Of a DNA stretch of 64,000 nt, positions 34,695-43,651 are shown piece after piece. Every line of letters starts with the position of its first letter. Positions within the stretch are counted from its first letter, which is position 1. The notes under the pieces were generated by a model. That model was given only the letters and a program-made list of their open reading frames with translations. It was not told the DNA's origin and searched no databases. The translations under genes and the position numbers were made by a program. The DNA is taken from contig JAEWUC010000005.1 of the NCBI GenBank assembly GCA_023397505.1, positions 737,170 to 801,169 on the forward strand, written 5' to 3'. The stretch is from Bacteroidota bacterium. GTDB taxonomy: Bacteria; Bacteroidota; Ignavibacteria; Ignavibacteriales; Melioribacteraceae.

Positions 34695-35435
34695 TTATTG
34701 ATTTCTTTTCCACACTGTTCTGCCGTTGGCACAAACCCAATTGTTGTTTTTATCTTTTATTGTATGATTAAAAGCATTATCGGTGCTGCATTTTTCTGCA
34801 AGCGATTCAACTTCGTCACCGTAATTAGCTTCTTTTACATATCGTCCTTCAATAGAATGCAGACAATAATTATCCATTATTTCATCGGGTATCGTTTCGA
34901 ATAACCACTGCAAATATTTAAGATTATTAACATGTTTGTTAGAATCCAAATCGTGCCGGTAAACCAAAAAATTTTTCTGGAATTCGGCAAAACCTACGGC
35001 TTCCATTTTTTTTTCAACGTCGCATACAATGCTTTCTTCGGGAAATTCTCCCCATCTATCAACTATATCGTCAAAAATTCTAATAGGTCTTCTTTTTTCT
35101 ATATCAAAGAAAAGCCACAAACCTTTTGCCCTTCCAATAATATTTCCGCTGGAATCATATATTATGTTTTCTCTTGTACCTTTTATAGATGTGAATTTCG
35201 AAAGCCATGTTTTTACAGTAATTTTTTCTTTGTACGTAGGGTATCGTTCTATCTGCATAAAGCCCGATAAAAGTATCCATCCGATATTTTTATCCAGCAA
35301 TTCATATAAACCGTGACCGATAGACAAACAATGATCAGCCGCTGCTTCCTGCAACAAAGTTATTATAGTTGTCGGTGAAGCGAAACCGAATTTATCCATT
35401 TCAAAGTAACGCAGCTGGAATTGTTTTTCGTACAT
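34695..35435 (-). CDS. acyl-ACP thioesterase, FatA/FatB-like
   Basis: A 246-residue double hot-dog protein that releases fatty acids from acyl carrier protein. The first hot-dog starts QFQLRYFEMDKFGFASPTTI with LLQEAAADHCLSIG on the central helix; the second begins FLVYRHDLDSNKHVNNLKYL, which holds the plant-type catalytic motif (Asn and His in DxNxHVNN). AKGLWLFFDIEKRRPIRI is also family-typical. Its likely role is making free fatty acids or balancing membrane lipid synthesis. A short A/T-rich hairpin lies in the 15-base convergent gap. Confidence 0.88.
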   Translation of the reverse strand: MYEKQFQLRYFEMDKFGFASPTTIITLLQEAAADHCLSIGHGLYELLDKNIGWILLSGFMQIERYPTYKEKITVKTWLSKFTSIKGTRENIIYDSSGNIIGRAKGLWLFFDIEKRRPIRIFDDIVDRWGEFPEESIVCDVEKKMEAVGFAEFQKNFLVYRHDLDSNKHVNNLKYLQWLFETIPDEIMDNYCLHSIEGRYVKEANYGDEVESLAEKCSTDNAFNHTIKDKNNNWVCANGRTVWKRNQ

Positions 35436-35517
35436 TTTTTCTCCGTAATGGGTTTTATAACTTCAAAATTTTTTGAATGTTCTTACCATCTACATTTAGT
35501 TATGGATTAAACGCTCT

Positions 35518-36606
35518 TTACACTTTTACTTTTGTACCTTCTGCAATAGATTTATAAATCGCTTCGATTACTTTAACATCTCTCAATCCTTCTTCGCCGT
35601 CGGCAGTCGATTTTGTGTCGTCAATTATACATTTGGAAAAATCATCCATCTGTGCAGCTTGCTGATTAATTTGCCGTAAATCCAATTCACCTTTGTTTGA
35701 GCGTCCTTTAATACCCCTGTAATTGTAAGCGGGATTAAGTTCAAACCAACCGTTTTCCGCACTTATATATAATCTATTAAACTGCGATGAATAAGATGTA
35801 ATCGAATTGGAGATTTCGCCCCTGGGAAATTCCATCTGCCAAATAATTGTTTCATCAACTTCCTTGAATTTAACGGTATCGGTTTTATATTCTTGTGCGG
35901 TTACAGCAACGGGTTCGTTGCCAATAGTATATCTTGCTGCCTGTATGGCATAAATACCGAGATCCATCATCGCGCCGCCGCCCGCCAGTTTTTTATTTAA
36001 ACGCCATTGACCCGGATCGCCTATTTTAAAGCCGAATGCAGATTCAACAACATTTATTTTACCCGCATATCCTTCCTTAAATTTTATTGCAGATTTATGA
36101 AACGGATCGGAATGCAATCGATAACCAACGAACAATTTAACGCCCGCATTTTTACATGCAGCGATCATCTCCTCACATTCTTTAACATTCAAGCCCATCG
36201 GTTTTTCGCATATTACATGCTTGCCCGCTTTTGCAGCTCTTAAAACAAATTCGTGATGCATCGAGTTTGGAAGAACAACATATACTATATCTATCGATTC
36301 ATTCTCGGTAATCTTATCAAAGTTTTCATAATTATATATGCTGTTGCCGGGAATGTTGTATTTACTTTTCCATACTTCGACTTTGGAGGGCGTACCAGTA
36401 ACAATTCCACTTAAATAGCAATAAGATGTTTCCTCTAGTGCCGGTGCTAATTGATAAGTTGAATAATTGCCTAGTCCTACCAATGCAATGCCAAGCTTCT
36501 TTTTGCTGTTATTAAATACGCCGGAAAAATTAGGAACGGAAGAAGCCATAAGCAATGCAGAACCGGCTCCAAGTGTTGAAATAAATCTTCGTCGTGAATA
36601 TTTCAT
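35518..36606 (-). CDS. Tat-exported Gfo/Idh/MocA-family oxidoreductase
   Basis: A 362-residue enzyme starting at the Met at 36606; a longer frame to 36657 exists but would bury the leader. The leader SRRRFISTLGAG is a good twin-arginine signal, so it is folded with NAD(P) before export, as with glucose-fructose oxidoreductase. Rossmann motif VGLGNYS (43-49), CEKPMGLN (133-140) with Lys135, and a catalytic region GGGAMMDLGIYAIQAARY follow. It may act on a sugar or cyclitol in the periplasm. The substrate is not determined. Confidence 0.88.
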   Translation of the reverse strand: MKYSRRRFISTLGAGSALLMASSVPNFSGVFNNSKKKLGIALVGLGNYSTYQLAPALEETSYCYLSGIVTGTPSKVEVWKSKYNIPGNSIYNYENFDKITENESIDIVYVVLPNSMHHEFVLRAAKAGKHVICEKPMGLNVKECEEMIAACKNAGVKLFVGYRLHSDPFHKSAIKFKEGYAGKINVVESAFGFKIGDPGQWRLNKKLAGGGAMMDLGIYAIQAARYTIGNEPVAVTAQEYKTDTVKFKEVDETIIWQMEFPRGEISNSITSYSSQFNRLYISAENGWFELNPAYNYRGIKGRSNKGELDLRQINQQAAQMDDFSKCIIDDTKSTADGEEGLRDVKVIEAIYKSIAEGTKVKV

Positions 36607-36679
36607 CGCAATAGTTCCCGCTCTTTGATTGTTTTCAAAAAAAGTTCGCGGCGGCAATATGCAAAGAAATTAATGTAAA

Positions 36680-36703
36680 ACAAAACCCCGCCTAAGCGGG
36701 GTT
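36680..36703 (-). terminator. terminator of the RND efflux operon
   Basis: An eight-base-pair stem AACCCCGC/GCGGGGTT (36684-36691 with 36696-36703) with loop CTAA (TTAG on the transcribed strand), followed by TTTTG-T run on the minus strand. It stands 33 bases after the stop of the TolC-like gene at 36736. Confidence 0.9.
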
Positions 36704-36735
36704 CGGAAATATTTCATAAATATATTTTTAGATAA

Positions 36736-38079
36736 TCACCTGCCGGTAACCTTCAAGTAATTATTTCTTTTAATAAAGTATTCTGCCTTCGCGTCTGTTA
36801 ATTGATCTTGTGTTTGCTGAAGCAGCGCTTGCGCTTCGAGCAAATCTGAAACGGTTATCAAACCGTTTTTAAAACTGTCGTCGTTCACTTTAAAATTTTC
36901 TTCTGCCTGAACTTTTGATTCCTCGCTAAGTAAATATTGTTTATAAGAATCTGTAAAATCCTGCCATGCCTTTTCCATTTGAAGAATTAACAATTCCGAA
37001 CTGTTCTTAAAATTATTTTCAGCCATTTCTTCTTTGATGCTTCTTTCTTCAAGCTCGTGCACGCCACCCCACCAATTAGATATTGGAATTGACACCGTAC
37101 CAAAAACAGCTCCCAAAGTTCTATCCTTGCTTTCATCGAATTTCATATACATCCCGCTAATGCCAATTCCGGCTTGGGGGAGATATTCTCCAAGTGTCAT
37201 CTTTGTTTGAAGTTTTTCAGCTTCGACAGATAATTCGAGAAGACCATACTCGCTTCTGTTTTTCAGCGCTTCTACATTTTCCACAAAATAATTTTGAGGA
37301 ATATCTTTTATCATCAATTCATCTTTTAAAATAATAGTTGAATCATATGCAACCCCGATGTGCTGGCAAAACGCCATCGATGCAAGTTTTTTACCGTTCT
37401 CCAATTTGGATTTGTTCAGAAGAATTTCGTTCAGCTTCAATCTAACTTTTAGAACATCGTTCTTCATTACCATGCCGGAGTTGAAAGCATCCTCTACTCG
37501 CGCGTTTAGCCGCCTTAAAAGTTCTTCGTATTTTCTAATTGTCTTTTGCTTTTCCACCAAAGAAACAATAAGCCAATATTGCTCTTCTGTTTTTTGCACG
37601 ATCTCGTCGGTTGTTAATTTATCTTTTAGTTCAGACGCATCCTCGCCGAGTGATGCAAGTTTATTTCCGTTCCAAATTCTACCGCCGGCAAATACCGGTT
37701 GAATTACATTTATGAATCCAACAGTTCCCTTTTTCAACAATCCCATAGTTGATGCGGGCATATACGCAAATTGCGTTGCAGTTCTGATGTTTACAGGGTT
37801 GCCGTCATAAACAGGGAGATTTGCGCTGTGAGTTTCCATTTCCATCAAACTTTTTTGCGCTTCGAATATTAAACCACCGGCACTTATATTCGGAAAAAAA
37901 TTTGTGAACGCGGATTTCTTAATCTGGCGTGAAGCTTCAACTTCAAGTTTGCTGTTCTTACTTTTAGAATTATTCTGCAATGCGAGTTGTTTGCTTTCAT
38001 CAAGAGTTAAAACTCTCTGCGCAGTTATTTGCGTTGAGCAAAAAACTATAATCAACAAAATATAATTTATTTTTTTCAT
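36736..38079 (-). CDS. TolC-like outer membrane efflux protein
   Basis: A signal peptide (1-20, ending ITAQ) precedes two outer-membrane-efflux-protein repeats (residues about 24-230 and 240-447), mostly long helices with short beta segments, 447 residues in all. Its ATG overlaps the stop of the RND pump gene by four bases, so it is the last member of the TetR-MFP-RND-TolC operon. It should form the outer membrane exit duct for the pump. Confidence 0.92.
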   Translation of the reverse strand: MKKINYILLIIVFCSTQITAQRVLTLDESKQLALQNNSKSKNSKLEVEASRQIKKSAFTNFFPNISAGGLIFEAQKSLMEMETHSANLPVYDGNPVNIRTATQFAYMPASTMGLLKKGTVGFINVIQPVFAGGRIWNGNKLASLGEDASELKDKLTTDEIVQKTEEQYWLIVSLVEKQKTIRKYEELLRRLNARVEDAFNSGMVMKNDVLKVRLKLNEILLNKSKLENGKKLASMAFCQHIGVAYDSTIILKDELMIKDIPQNYFVENVEALKNRSEYGLLELSVEAEKLQTKMTLGEYLPQAGIGISGMYMKFDESKDRTLGAVFGTVSIPISNWWGGVHELEERSIKEEMAENNFKNSSELLILQMEKAWQDFTDSYKQYLLSEESKVQAEENFKVNDDSFKNGLITVSDLLEAQALLQQTQDQLTDAKAEYFIKRNNYLKVTGR

Positions 38080-41000
38080 GCTAATTCAATCTCCTCAACT
38101 TTATCAAAATCTTTTCTGTGGAATAAAAAATAGAGTACCGGAAGTACAAGAAGAGAAAGCACCAATCCGAAAATCAATCCGCCGCAAATAGCCGAGCCAA
38201 GCGGACCCCACAATGGCGAGCGGCTTAATATCATCGGCACAACACCAACCGCGGCGGCAGCGGATGTTAAAAATATCGGGCGCATTCTTCTCTTTGCCGC
38301 CGAGATTGCCGCTTCTTCAAGTGTGTGTCCGTGTTCATGCCTAAGTTCCTCTGCATAAGAGATATATATTATTCCGTTACGTACAACTATTCCGATTAAT
38401 CCTATTAATCCTATAAAAGCCGTAACGCTGAATGGGTAACCGGATAAATTCACTCCGACTGCTGCGCCGAATATGCACAACGGCATCGACATCATTATTA
38501 ATACGGATGTTTTAATGTTTCTGAACTGAACAAGAAGAATTATAAATATTATTGCAACACTTACCGCGAGAGAGTAATAAAGCGGAGTTACCTCATCAAC
38601 TCCCATTTCGTATTCGCCGCCATAATTTATAGAAACCCCATCCGGTAATTGAATGTCATCAATAAGCGGTCTTAACTCGCCGAGTATACTCGATGCATAA
38701 ACACCTCTTTCTACATCAACCCGGACGGTAATTGTTCTAACACCATTGCGTCTTGCAATTTCTCCTTCAGTCCATTCTTGTTTTGCATCCGCCAATTGTC
38801 TTACTTGAACAGATGAAATCAAAAACGGTGAAGTGACATATTGATTCATAATATCGTCAATATCGGATTTTGTTTTTTTATCAACTTTTAAATTCACATT
38901 TACCGGGTAATCATTTTCCCAAATTGTTGAGACCGGGAATCCTTTTGTTCCAACCATCAGAGAATAATCCAAAATCATTTTTGAATATCCGAGCCTGCTT
39001 ACTTCATCCTGTTTAAGATTAAGCGCAACAGACTGAAGCGGCTGTTCGAAATCTGTTCGAACCCATTGAATTCCTTTTATACCGCGCGCAATATCCGAAA
39101 TTTGAGCAGCGACTTTTTTTATTGTTTGAATACTATCCCCGGCGATACGGATTTCAATCGGACCTTTTGCAACCGACATTTCGAGTTGCTTCCATTTGAA
39201 ATAAGCATTCGGATTATTATCGCTATAATTTTTACTATACTCATCTAAAATTTCTTCGGTTGCCTCGCTTGATTCTGTAATTACCAATAATTGCCCGTAA
39301 TGCTTTGCGGGAAAATTCGGCGCATATAAAGAATTGAACCTCGGCGAACTTGTGCCTACAAATGCCGCAACTTCTTTTACTCGATTATCATTCTTCAATT
39401 TATCTTCAATCTCTTTCATAACCTTATCAGTTTGCTTTAAAGAGCTTCCGGTCGGAAGAAAAACTTCTACGGCAAATTGATTGCGCTGAAAGGATGGAAA
39501 AGTTTGCTGCGGCGTGAGCATTAAAATTAAAACGCCAATGACAAACGAAGCGATTCCGATAACTACAACAGTTTTCTTATTTCTAAACGAAGCTTCCAAT
39601 ACTTTGTCATAAAAAGTTTGCAGCCATTTTAGGAATAATCCTTTTTTCCCTTTACTGTTTTCACCTTTAATTCCGTGCTTAATAAAAGTATAACTCATTA
39701 AAGGAACCAGAACGACGGAAACGAGAAGAGAGATTAATAGTGCATAAGTAACCGTGAGCGGTAATGATTTTATAAAATCACCGGCCACGCCCGTCATAAG
39801 AATTGACATCGGTGCGAAACACATTATAATAATCAGTGTGGCTGAAAATACAGAACCAAAAAGATCCGTAACACTTTTTGTTGCGGCATCGTGGGGTGAA
39901 ATGCCATTATCAAGTTTTTCAACATAATTATCTATTATTACAATCGCGTTATCAACCACCATTCCCAGAACAATTATCAATCCGGCAAGCGACACTGTTT
40001 GAAGGTTCATTCCCGTTACCCACATCAAACCGAGTGTAATTGAAATGGAAATAGGGATAGCCGATGCGGCTACAAGCGCAACTCTTTTAGGCAGCAGAAG
40101 TATCGTTACCAGAATTACGGAAAGAATCGCCAGTCCGAATTCTTTAAGAAAATTGAATATCGACTTTGATACAAAATCCGGCATATCGGAAATAATTCCA
40201 ATGTTAATATCCGATGGGATTTCGGATTTGAATTTTTCGATTTCTTGTTTTACTTCATCGCCGTATTGAACAATATTATGACCGGGAAGCATCTCTAGCG
40301 AAACGATTAAACATTTTTTACCATTGAGCCGGATGAATGAGCTTGGTTCCGGATATTCTCTAACAACTTTCGCAACATCTTTAACCCGGATAACACTTCC
40401 CATTGGGTCAGAATAAATAATCTGGTTGGCGATATCATTTTCGGTTTTATAGCCGGATGGAATATGTATTGGTCTTATAAATTTTCCATTGTCAATTTCG
40501 CCCGCGTAATTAACAGTTCCTTCCGGTTTTAAGGCAGCGAGTACCATTAGCGGTTTGATACCGTAGTTTGTTAGCTTATCATCATCGATATAAATATTGA
40601 TTTCTTCTTTCTGCAGACCAAAATGTTTTACTCTGGATGTTGAAGAAATTTTCCGGACATCGTCTTCGAACTTTTCAATATATTTTTCAAGCTCTTTATA
40701 AGTTTTTGTTTCGGATTCAACCGCTAGAAGGATTGCAGAAGTATTTCCGAAATCATCATCCGCAGTCAAAGACATTACCCCTGACGGAAGTTGTCCTTTC
40801 AGTTCGTTTAGCCCATGCCTAATTTTTGTCCAGAACACTTTAGGGTCTTTCGCTTTTTTTTGAACTTCCACATAAACAACCATTATATTTTCTTTTGAAA
40901 CAGAATGTGTTTTAACTTTATCAACTTCTTCATATTGGAATAAATAGTTCTCAACTTTTTTTGTCAGCTGCTCCTCAACTTGATGGGAATTTGCACCGGG

Positions 41001-41165
41001 ATAAATTCCCACAATAATTCCCTGCCGAATTTGAAATTCCGGGAATTCATCGCGCGGCATTTCGATTAGTGCTGCAACTCCAAACAATATCAGAATACCC
41101 GTGGCAACAATTATTACTTGTTTATATCTAAGAATTAATTCTATTAAGGTGTGTTTCGTTTTCAT
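38076..41165 (-). CDS. RND efflux transporter (HAE1/AcrB-like)
   Basis: Proton-driven inner-membrane pump, 1029 residues. TM1 near 14-33, then porter subdomains, TM2-6 (about 335-500), a second porter half (about 565-855) and TM8-12 (about 860-1020). The proton-relay segment GMVVDNAIVIIDNYVEK in TM4 and IGLIGIVVRNGIIYISYAEE in TM10 show the internal repeat; in TM10 the matching position has Asn, as in AcrB, which relies on TM4 Asps and a TM10 Lys. CFAPMSILMTGVAGDF is the common TM6 loop. Fifteen bases follow the MFP gene and the TolC gene overlaps its end. Substrate likely drugs, detergents or bile-like compounds. Confidence 0.94.
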   Translation of the reverse strand: MKTKHTLIELILRYKQVIIVATGILILFGVAALIEMPRDEFPEFQIRQGIIVGIYPGANSHQVEEQLTKKVENYLFQYEEVDKVKTHSVSKENIMVVYVEVQKKAKDPKVFWTKIRHGLNELKGQLPSGVMSLTADDDFGNTSAILLAVESETKTYKELEKYIEKFEDDVRKISSTSRVKHFGLQKEEINIYIDDDKLTNYGIKPLMVLAALKPEGTVNYAGEIDNGKFIRPIHIPSGYKTENDIANQIIYSDPMGSVIRVKDVAKVVREYPEPSSFIRLNGKKCLIVSLEMLPGHNIVQYGDEVKQEIEKFKSEIPSDINIGIISDMPDFVSKSIFNFLKEFGLAILSVILVTILLLPKRVALVAASAIPISISITLGLMWVTGMNLQTVSLAGLIIVLGMVVDNAIVIIDNYVEKLDNGISPHDAATKSVTDLFGSVFSATLIIIMCFAPMSILMTGVAGDFIKSLPLTVTYALLISLLVSVVLVPLMSYTFIKHGIKGENSKGKKGLFLKWLQTFYDKVLEASFRNKKTVVVIGIASFVIGVLILMLTPQQTFPSFQRNQFAVEVFLPTGSSLKQTDKVMKEIEDKLKNDNRVKEVAAFVGTSSPRFNSLYAPNFPAKHYGQLLVITESSEATEEILDEYSKNYSDNNPNAYFKWKQLEMSVAKGPIEIRIAGDSIQTIKKVAAQISDIARGIKGIQWVRTDFEQPLQSVALNLKQDEVSRLGYSKMILDYSLMVGTKGFPVSTIWENDYPVNVNLKVDKKTKSDIDDIMNQYVTSPFLISSVQVRQLADAKQEWTEGEIARRNGVRTITVRVDVERGVYASSILGELRPLIDDIQLPDGVSINYGGEYEMGVDEVTPLYYSLAVSVAIIFIILLVQFRNIKTSVLIMMSMPLCIFGAAVGVNLSGYPFSVTAFIGLIGLIGIVVRNGIIYISYAEELRHEHGHTLEEAAISAAKRRMRPIFLTSAAAAVGVVPMILSRSPLWGPLGSAICGGLIFGLVLSLLVLPVLYFLFHRKDFDKVEEIELA

Positions 41166-41180
41166 AAAAATATTTTCCTT

Positions 41181-42224
41181 TTATCGGTTGACGATGTTAA
41201 CTGATGAATTGTCAACTAATTTCTGCAAGCCGGCAACCACAATTATTTCTCCGGGATTTAAGCCTTCCGTTATTTCAATCCCGTTCGTTAAAAGTTTACC
41301 TGTTTTAATGAATTTTTTTACAGCTTTATTTTTATGAACCGCATAAACAAAACTTCGTCCATGCTCATCAACAAGAACAGCTTGATTGGGAACAGATAAG
41401 CTCGAAGTTTCGCCGAGTTTATTTAAAGTTACGTTGCAGATCATCCCGGGTTTTATTTGTCCATTAATATTCGCAATGCCGATTTTAATTTTATATGAAT
41501 GGGCCAGTGGGTCCGCCACAACACCAATTTCTTCAACTTTTCCTTTATACTCAGCATTGTTCAACGCTGCGATTCTAATATCGGCATTCTGACCCTTTTC
41601 GATAGATGAAATTTCGTTTTCGGCAATAGATACGCACGCAAAAACTTTTTCTATCTTCACAATATTTATGGAAGTAATATTCGGCATAGCAGTCATTCCC
41701 GGTTCAATAGAACGTTTGCCGACAACACCGTTAACCGGCGAATAAAGTTTGCAATCGTTTAAACTTTTTTTCGAAATAGCCGCAGCAGCTTTTGCTTGTT
41801 GCAAACCGGTTTCAACTTCCACAAATTTTATTTCCGGCAGATTTCCGTTTTTGTACATCGGCGCTAACCTTTTATATGCATCTTCAGCTTGTTTCAATGT
41901 AGCCGAAGATATTTCATAAGCATTTTTATAAGTCTCTTCATTTAATTCCGCAAGCAGTTGTCCCCTCTTTACATAGTCACCTTCGGAAACAAAAACGCGG
42001 GCAACGCTTCCAACTGTGGAGAAACTTAACGGTATTAGTTCCGATTCTTCGATTGTACCGCTGTATGAAAATGTTTCGCTGCCGTCCATATTTTTTGCTT
42101 GTTCAACCTCTACATTTACTGCGGAGTCGTTTAACGTAGTATTTTCGTCATTGTTAGAACATGCTTGTAAGAATAATCCCCCGCATGCAATTACTAATAA
42201 GATTATGATTTTGTTTGTTTTCAT
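41181..42224 (-). CDS. RND membrane-fusion (periplasmic adaptor) lipoprotein
   Basis: A 347-residue HlyD-type adaptor. The signal ends in GLFLQAC, giving a lipidated Cys22, so it is anchored on the inner membrane. Lipoyl halves VARVFVSEGDYVKRGQLLAE and SPVNGVVGKRSIEPGMTAM flank a short helical hairpin; a beta-barrel and membrane-proximal domain with VLVDEHGRSFVYAV follow. An AGGAAGGA ribosome site precedes the ATG. An operator-like palindrome (42247-42267) lies 22 bases upstream, between it and the TetR gene. Confidence 0.93.
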   Translation of the reverse strand: MKTNKIIILLVIACGGLFLQACSNNDENTTLNDSAVNVEVEQAKNMDGSETFSYSGTIEESELIPLSFSTVGSVARVFVSEGDYVKRGQLLAELNEETYKNAYEISSATLKQAEDAYKRLAPMYKNGNLPEIKFVEVETGLQQAKAAAAISKKSLNDCKLYSPVNGVVGKRSIEPGMTAMPNITSINIVKIEKVFACVSIAENEISSIEKGQNADIRIAALNNAEYKGKVEEIGVVADPLAHSYKIKIGIANINGQIKPGMICNVTLNKLGETSSLSVPNQAVLVDEHGRSFVYAVHKNKAVKKFIKTGKLLTNGIEITEGLNPGEIIVVAGLQKLVDNSSVNIVNR

Positions 42225-42246
42225 TTCCTTCCTCTGTGGATTATTA

Positions 42247-42267
42247 GACCATTTTAGTATTATGGTC
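42247..42267. promoter_or_regulatory. second copy of the TetR-1 operator, before the adaptor gene
   Basis: GACCA-N11-TGGTC over 21 bases. It matches the element at 42875-42895 in length, outer bases and several inner positions. On the minus strand a weak -10 TAAAAT lies inside the palindrome, with a poor -35 (TAAACA) 17 bases before it, so an internal regulated promoter for the pump genes is possible. Confidence 0.55.
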
Positions 42268-42286
42268 GAATTATGTTTAAAAAATT

Positions 42287-42865
42287 TTATAGTCCTTCCG
42301 CGATTATTCTTGTTGCCATATCTATTTTTTCACTGTCGTCGTTATCGAGAAAAAGATAAAGTTCAAGTCCTCGTATAATGCCTACAAGAACATTGGCGGC
42401 TTTGTTTAATTTTTCCGCATTCAAAAAAGTGAATTCGCCGCTGGCAACTCCTTCCCTTAGAATTTCTTGTATTATTGATTCCTCAATTACATCAATCTGG
42501 TTACGTAATTTTTCGATAAAAACTTTATTGCCCTTTATCTCACCCTTTACTAATGGATAGATGCTGATTGTATTTTTCATTTGATTAAGAATTTCGGCAA
42601 TATATTTTTTTAATTTTTCCTTGGCTGATTTTTCATTCTCGACCAAAGTCCTTGCATTTTTGATGATATTGCTCATTTCCGTTGTAGCCAAGTATTCGAA
42701 AATTTCATCCTTACTTTTGTAATAATAATAAAGTGTACTTTTACCTTTACCGGCTTCGTGCGCGATGTCTTCCATCGTAGTTTTATTAAGTCCCCATTTT
42801 TGAAAAACTCTTTTTGCCGCTTCTAGTATTGCAGATTTTACTTCTTCATCTTTTATATTATTCAT
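42287..42865 (-). CDS. TetR/AcrR-family repressor of the RND operon
   Basis: A 192-residue regulator starting at the ATG at 42865; a TTG-started longer frame would run into the operator. The helix-turn-helix is at about 10-55: AILEAAKRVFQKWGLNKTTM, then EDIAHEAGKGKSTLYYYYKS, a classical TetR DNA-binding segment, followed by an all-helical ligand domain. It heads the TetR-MFP-RND-TolC run, so autoregulation and control of the pump are likely. Operator-like palindromes lie directly upstream of its start and between it and the adaptor gene. Confidence 0.92.
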   Translation of the reverse strand: MNNIKDEEVKSAILEAAKRVFQKWGLNKTTMEDIAHEAGKGKSTLYYYYKSKDEIFEYLATTEMSNIIKNARTLVENEKSAKEKLKKYIAEILNQMKNTISIYPLVKGEIKGNKVFIEKLRNQIDVIEESIIQEILREGVASGEFTFLNAEKLNKAANVLVGIIRGLELYLFLDNDDSEKIDMATRIIAEGL

Positions 42866-42872
42866 ATTTTGT

Positions 42873-42897
42873 TCGACCAATTTCGTTTTGCGGTCGA
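42873..42897. promoter_or_regulatory. operator-like palindrome of the RND operon (TetR-1 site)
   Basis: TCGACC-N13-GGTCGA (42873-42878 and 42892-42897) just downstream of the -10 of the minus-strand promoter and eight bases upstream of the TetR ATG. The inner 21-base form GACCA...CGGTC is repeated at 42247-42267. Binding here would block RNA polymerase leaving the promoter. Confidence 0.65.
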
Positions 42898-42898
42898 T

Positions 42899-42927
42899 AA
42901 ATTACCTTGTTTTTATTGAATTGTCAA
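42899..42927 (-). promoter_or_regulatory. promoter of the TetR-1/RND operon
   Basis: On the minus strand TTGACA (42922-42927), a 17-base spacer and TAATTT (42899-42904). The -35 is a perfect consensus. The predicted start is near 42892, inside the operator palindrome. Confidence 0.75.
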
Positions 42928-42950
42928 GAAAAGAATTTGTTTTCGCTAAG

Positions 42951-43016
42951 TTTTCGAAACCAAGGAAACTAAATATTGACTTTTTGGTTTCCGTTTTTTA
43001 TTTTCGAAACCAAGAA
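42951..43016. promoter_or_regulatory. operator-like repeats of the ABC efflux operon (TetR-2 sites)
   Basis: A perfect eight-base inverted repeat TTGGTTTC/GAAACCAA (42984-42991 and 43006-43013) covers the spacer and -10 of the rightward promoter. The right arm with its flank, TTTTCGAAACCAAG, occurs again exactly 50 bases to the left (42951-42964), giving two direct copies. The sequence is unlike the TetR-1 operator, so the two repressors should not cross-bind. Confidence 0.65.
42976..43004 (+). promoter_or_regulatory. promoter of the TetR-2/ABC efflux operon
   Basis: TTGACT (42976-42981), 17-base spacer and TATTTT (42999-43004), with start near 43011. It is divergent from, and about 50 bases away from, the TTGACA promoter of the RND operon. 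Confidence 0.7.
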
Positions 43017-43042
43017 AACAAAAATAGTTTCCAAGAGGAAAA

Positions 43043-43651
43043 ATGGAAGAACGAGATAAAATAATTGAATTGAGCGAGGAAAAATTCTTTAGAGAGGGAT
43101 TTCACAAAACCACAATGGATGAAGTGGCTGCCGAACTTAAGATGAGTAAGAAAACAATTTACAAATTTTTTCCGTCGAAAAATGATCTTGTTAAAGCAAT
43201 TGCAAAACATTTTATGAATTCCGTAAAAAGCAAAATTTTACCCGCTTTGAACACGGACAAAAATGCTATTGAAAAACTCGAAGCTTTGATAAAAATTTTA
43301 GCCGGCGTTTCCGTGAGAATCAGTCCTAAAATGTTTGATGATTTGCGCCGACATTTTCCATCTATATGGAATGAAATTGATAATTTTAGAACCGAGATGA
43401 TGTTTGGCAATCTTACTAAAATTATTGAACAGGGAAAATCCGAAGGTCTATTTATCGACTATCCCACAGCAATAATAATGAATGTACTTGTAAACTCCGT
43501 GCGGTCGGTCGTTAATCCTGATTTCATTCTTAACAACAACTTTTCAATTCTAGAAGCGGCTGTAACAGCATTTAGAATATTAATCGGCGGAATTATAACC
43601 GAAAAAGGCAAAGAAGTTTTTAATCTAACAATTAACCAGAAACTAATATGA
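43043..43651 (+). CDS. TetR/AcrR-family repressor of the ABC efflux operon
   Basis: A 202-residue regulator. The helix-turn-helix part reads IIELSEEKFFREGFHKTTMD, then EVAAELKMSKKTIYKFFPSK, a clear TetR pattern (about 7-47), and the rest is the helical ligand-binding domain. It has an AGAGGA ribosome site and is the first gene of the rightward operon, its end overlapping the TolC-like gene as ATGA. It is not a close copy of the TetR at 42287. It probably represses its own operon from the palindromes just upstream. Confidence 0.92.
   Translation: MEERDKIIELSEEKFFREGFHKTTMDEVAAELKMSKKTIYKFFPSKNDLVKAIAKHFMNSVKSKILPALNTDKNAIEKLEALIKILAGVSVRISPKMFDDLRRHFPSIWNEIDNFRTEMMFGNLTKIIEQGKSEGLFIDYPTAIIMNVLVNSVRSVVNPDFILNNNFSILEAAVTAFRILIGGIITEKGKEVFNLTINQKLI

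Noticed and set aside
34682..34699. Short A/T-only hairpin AATAATT-ATCC-AATTATT between convergent genes
   Set aside because: Contains no GC stem and no strong T run, so it is unlikely to end transcription.
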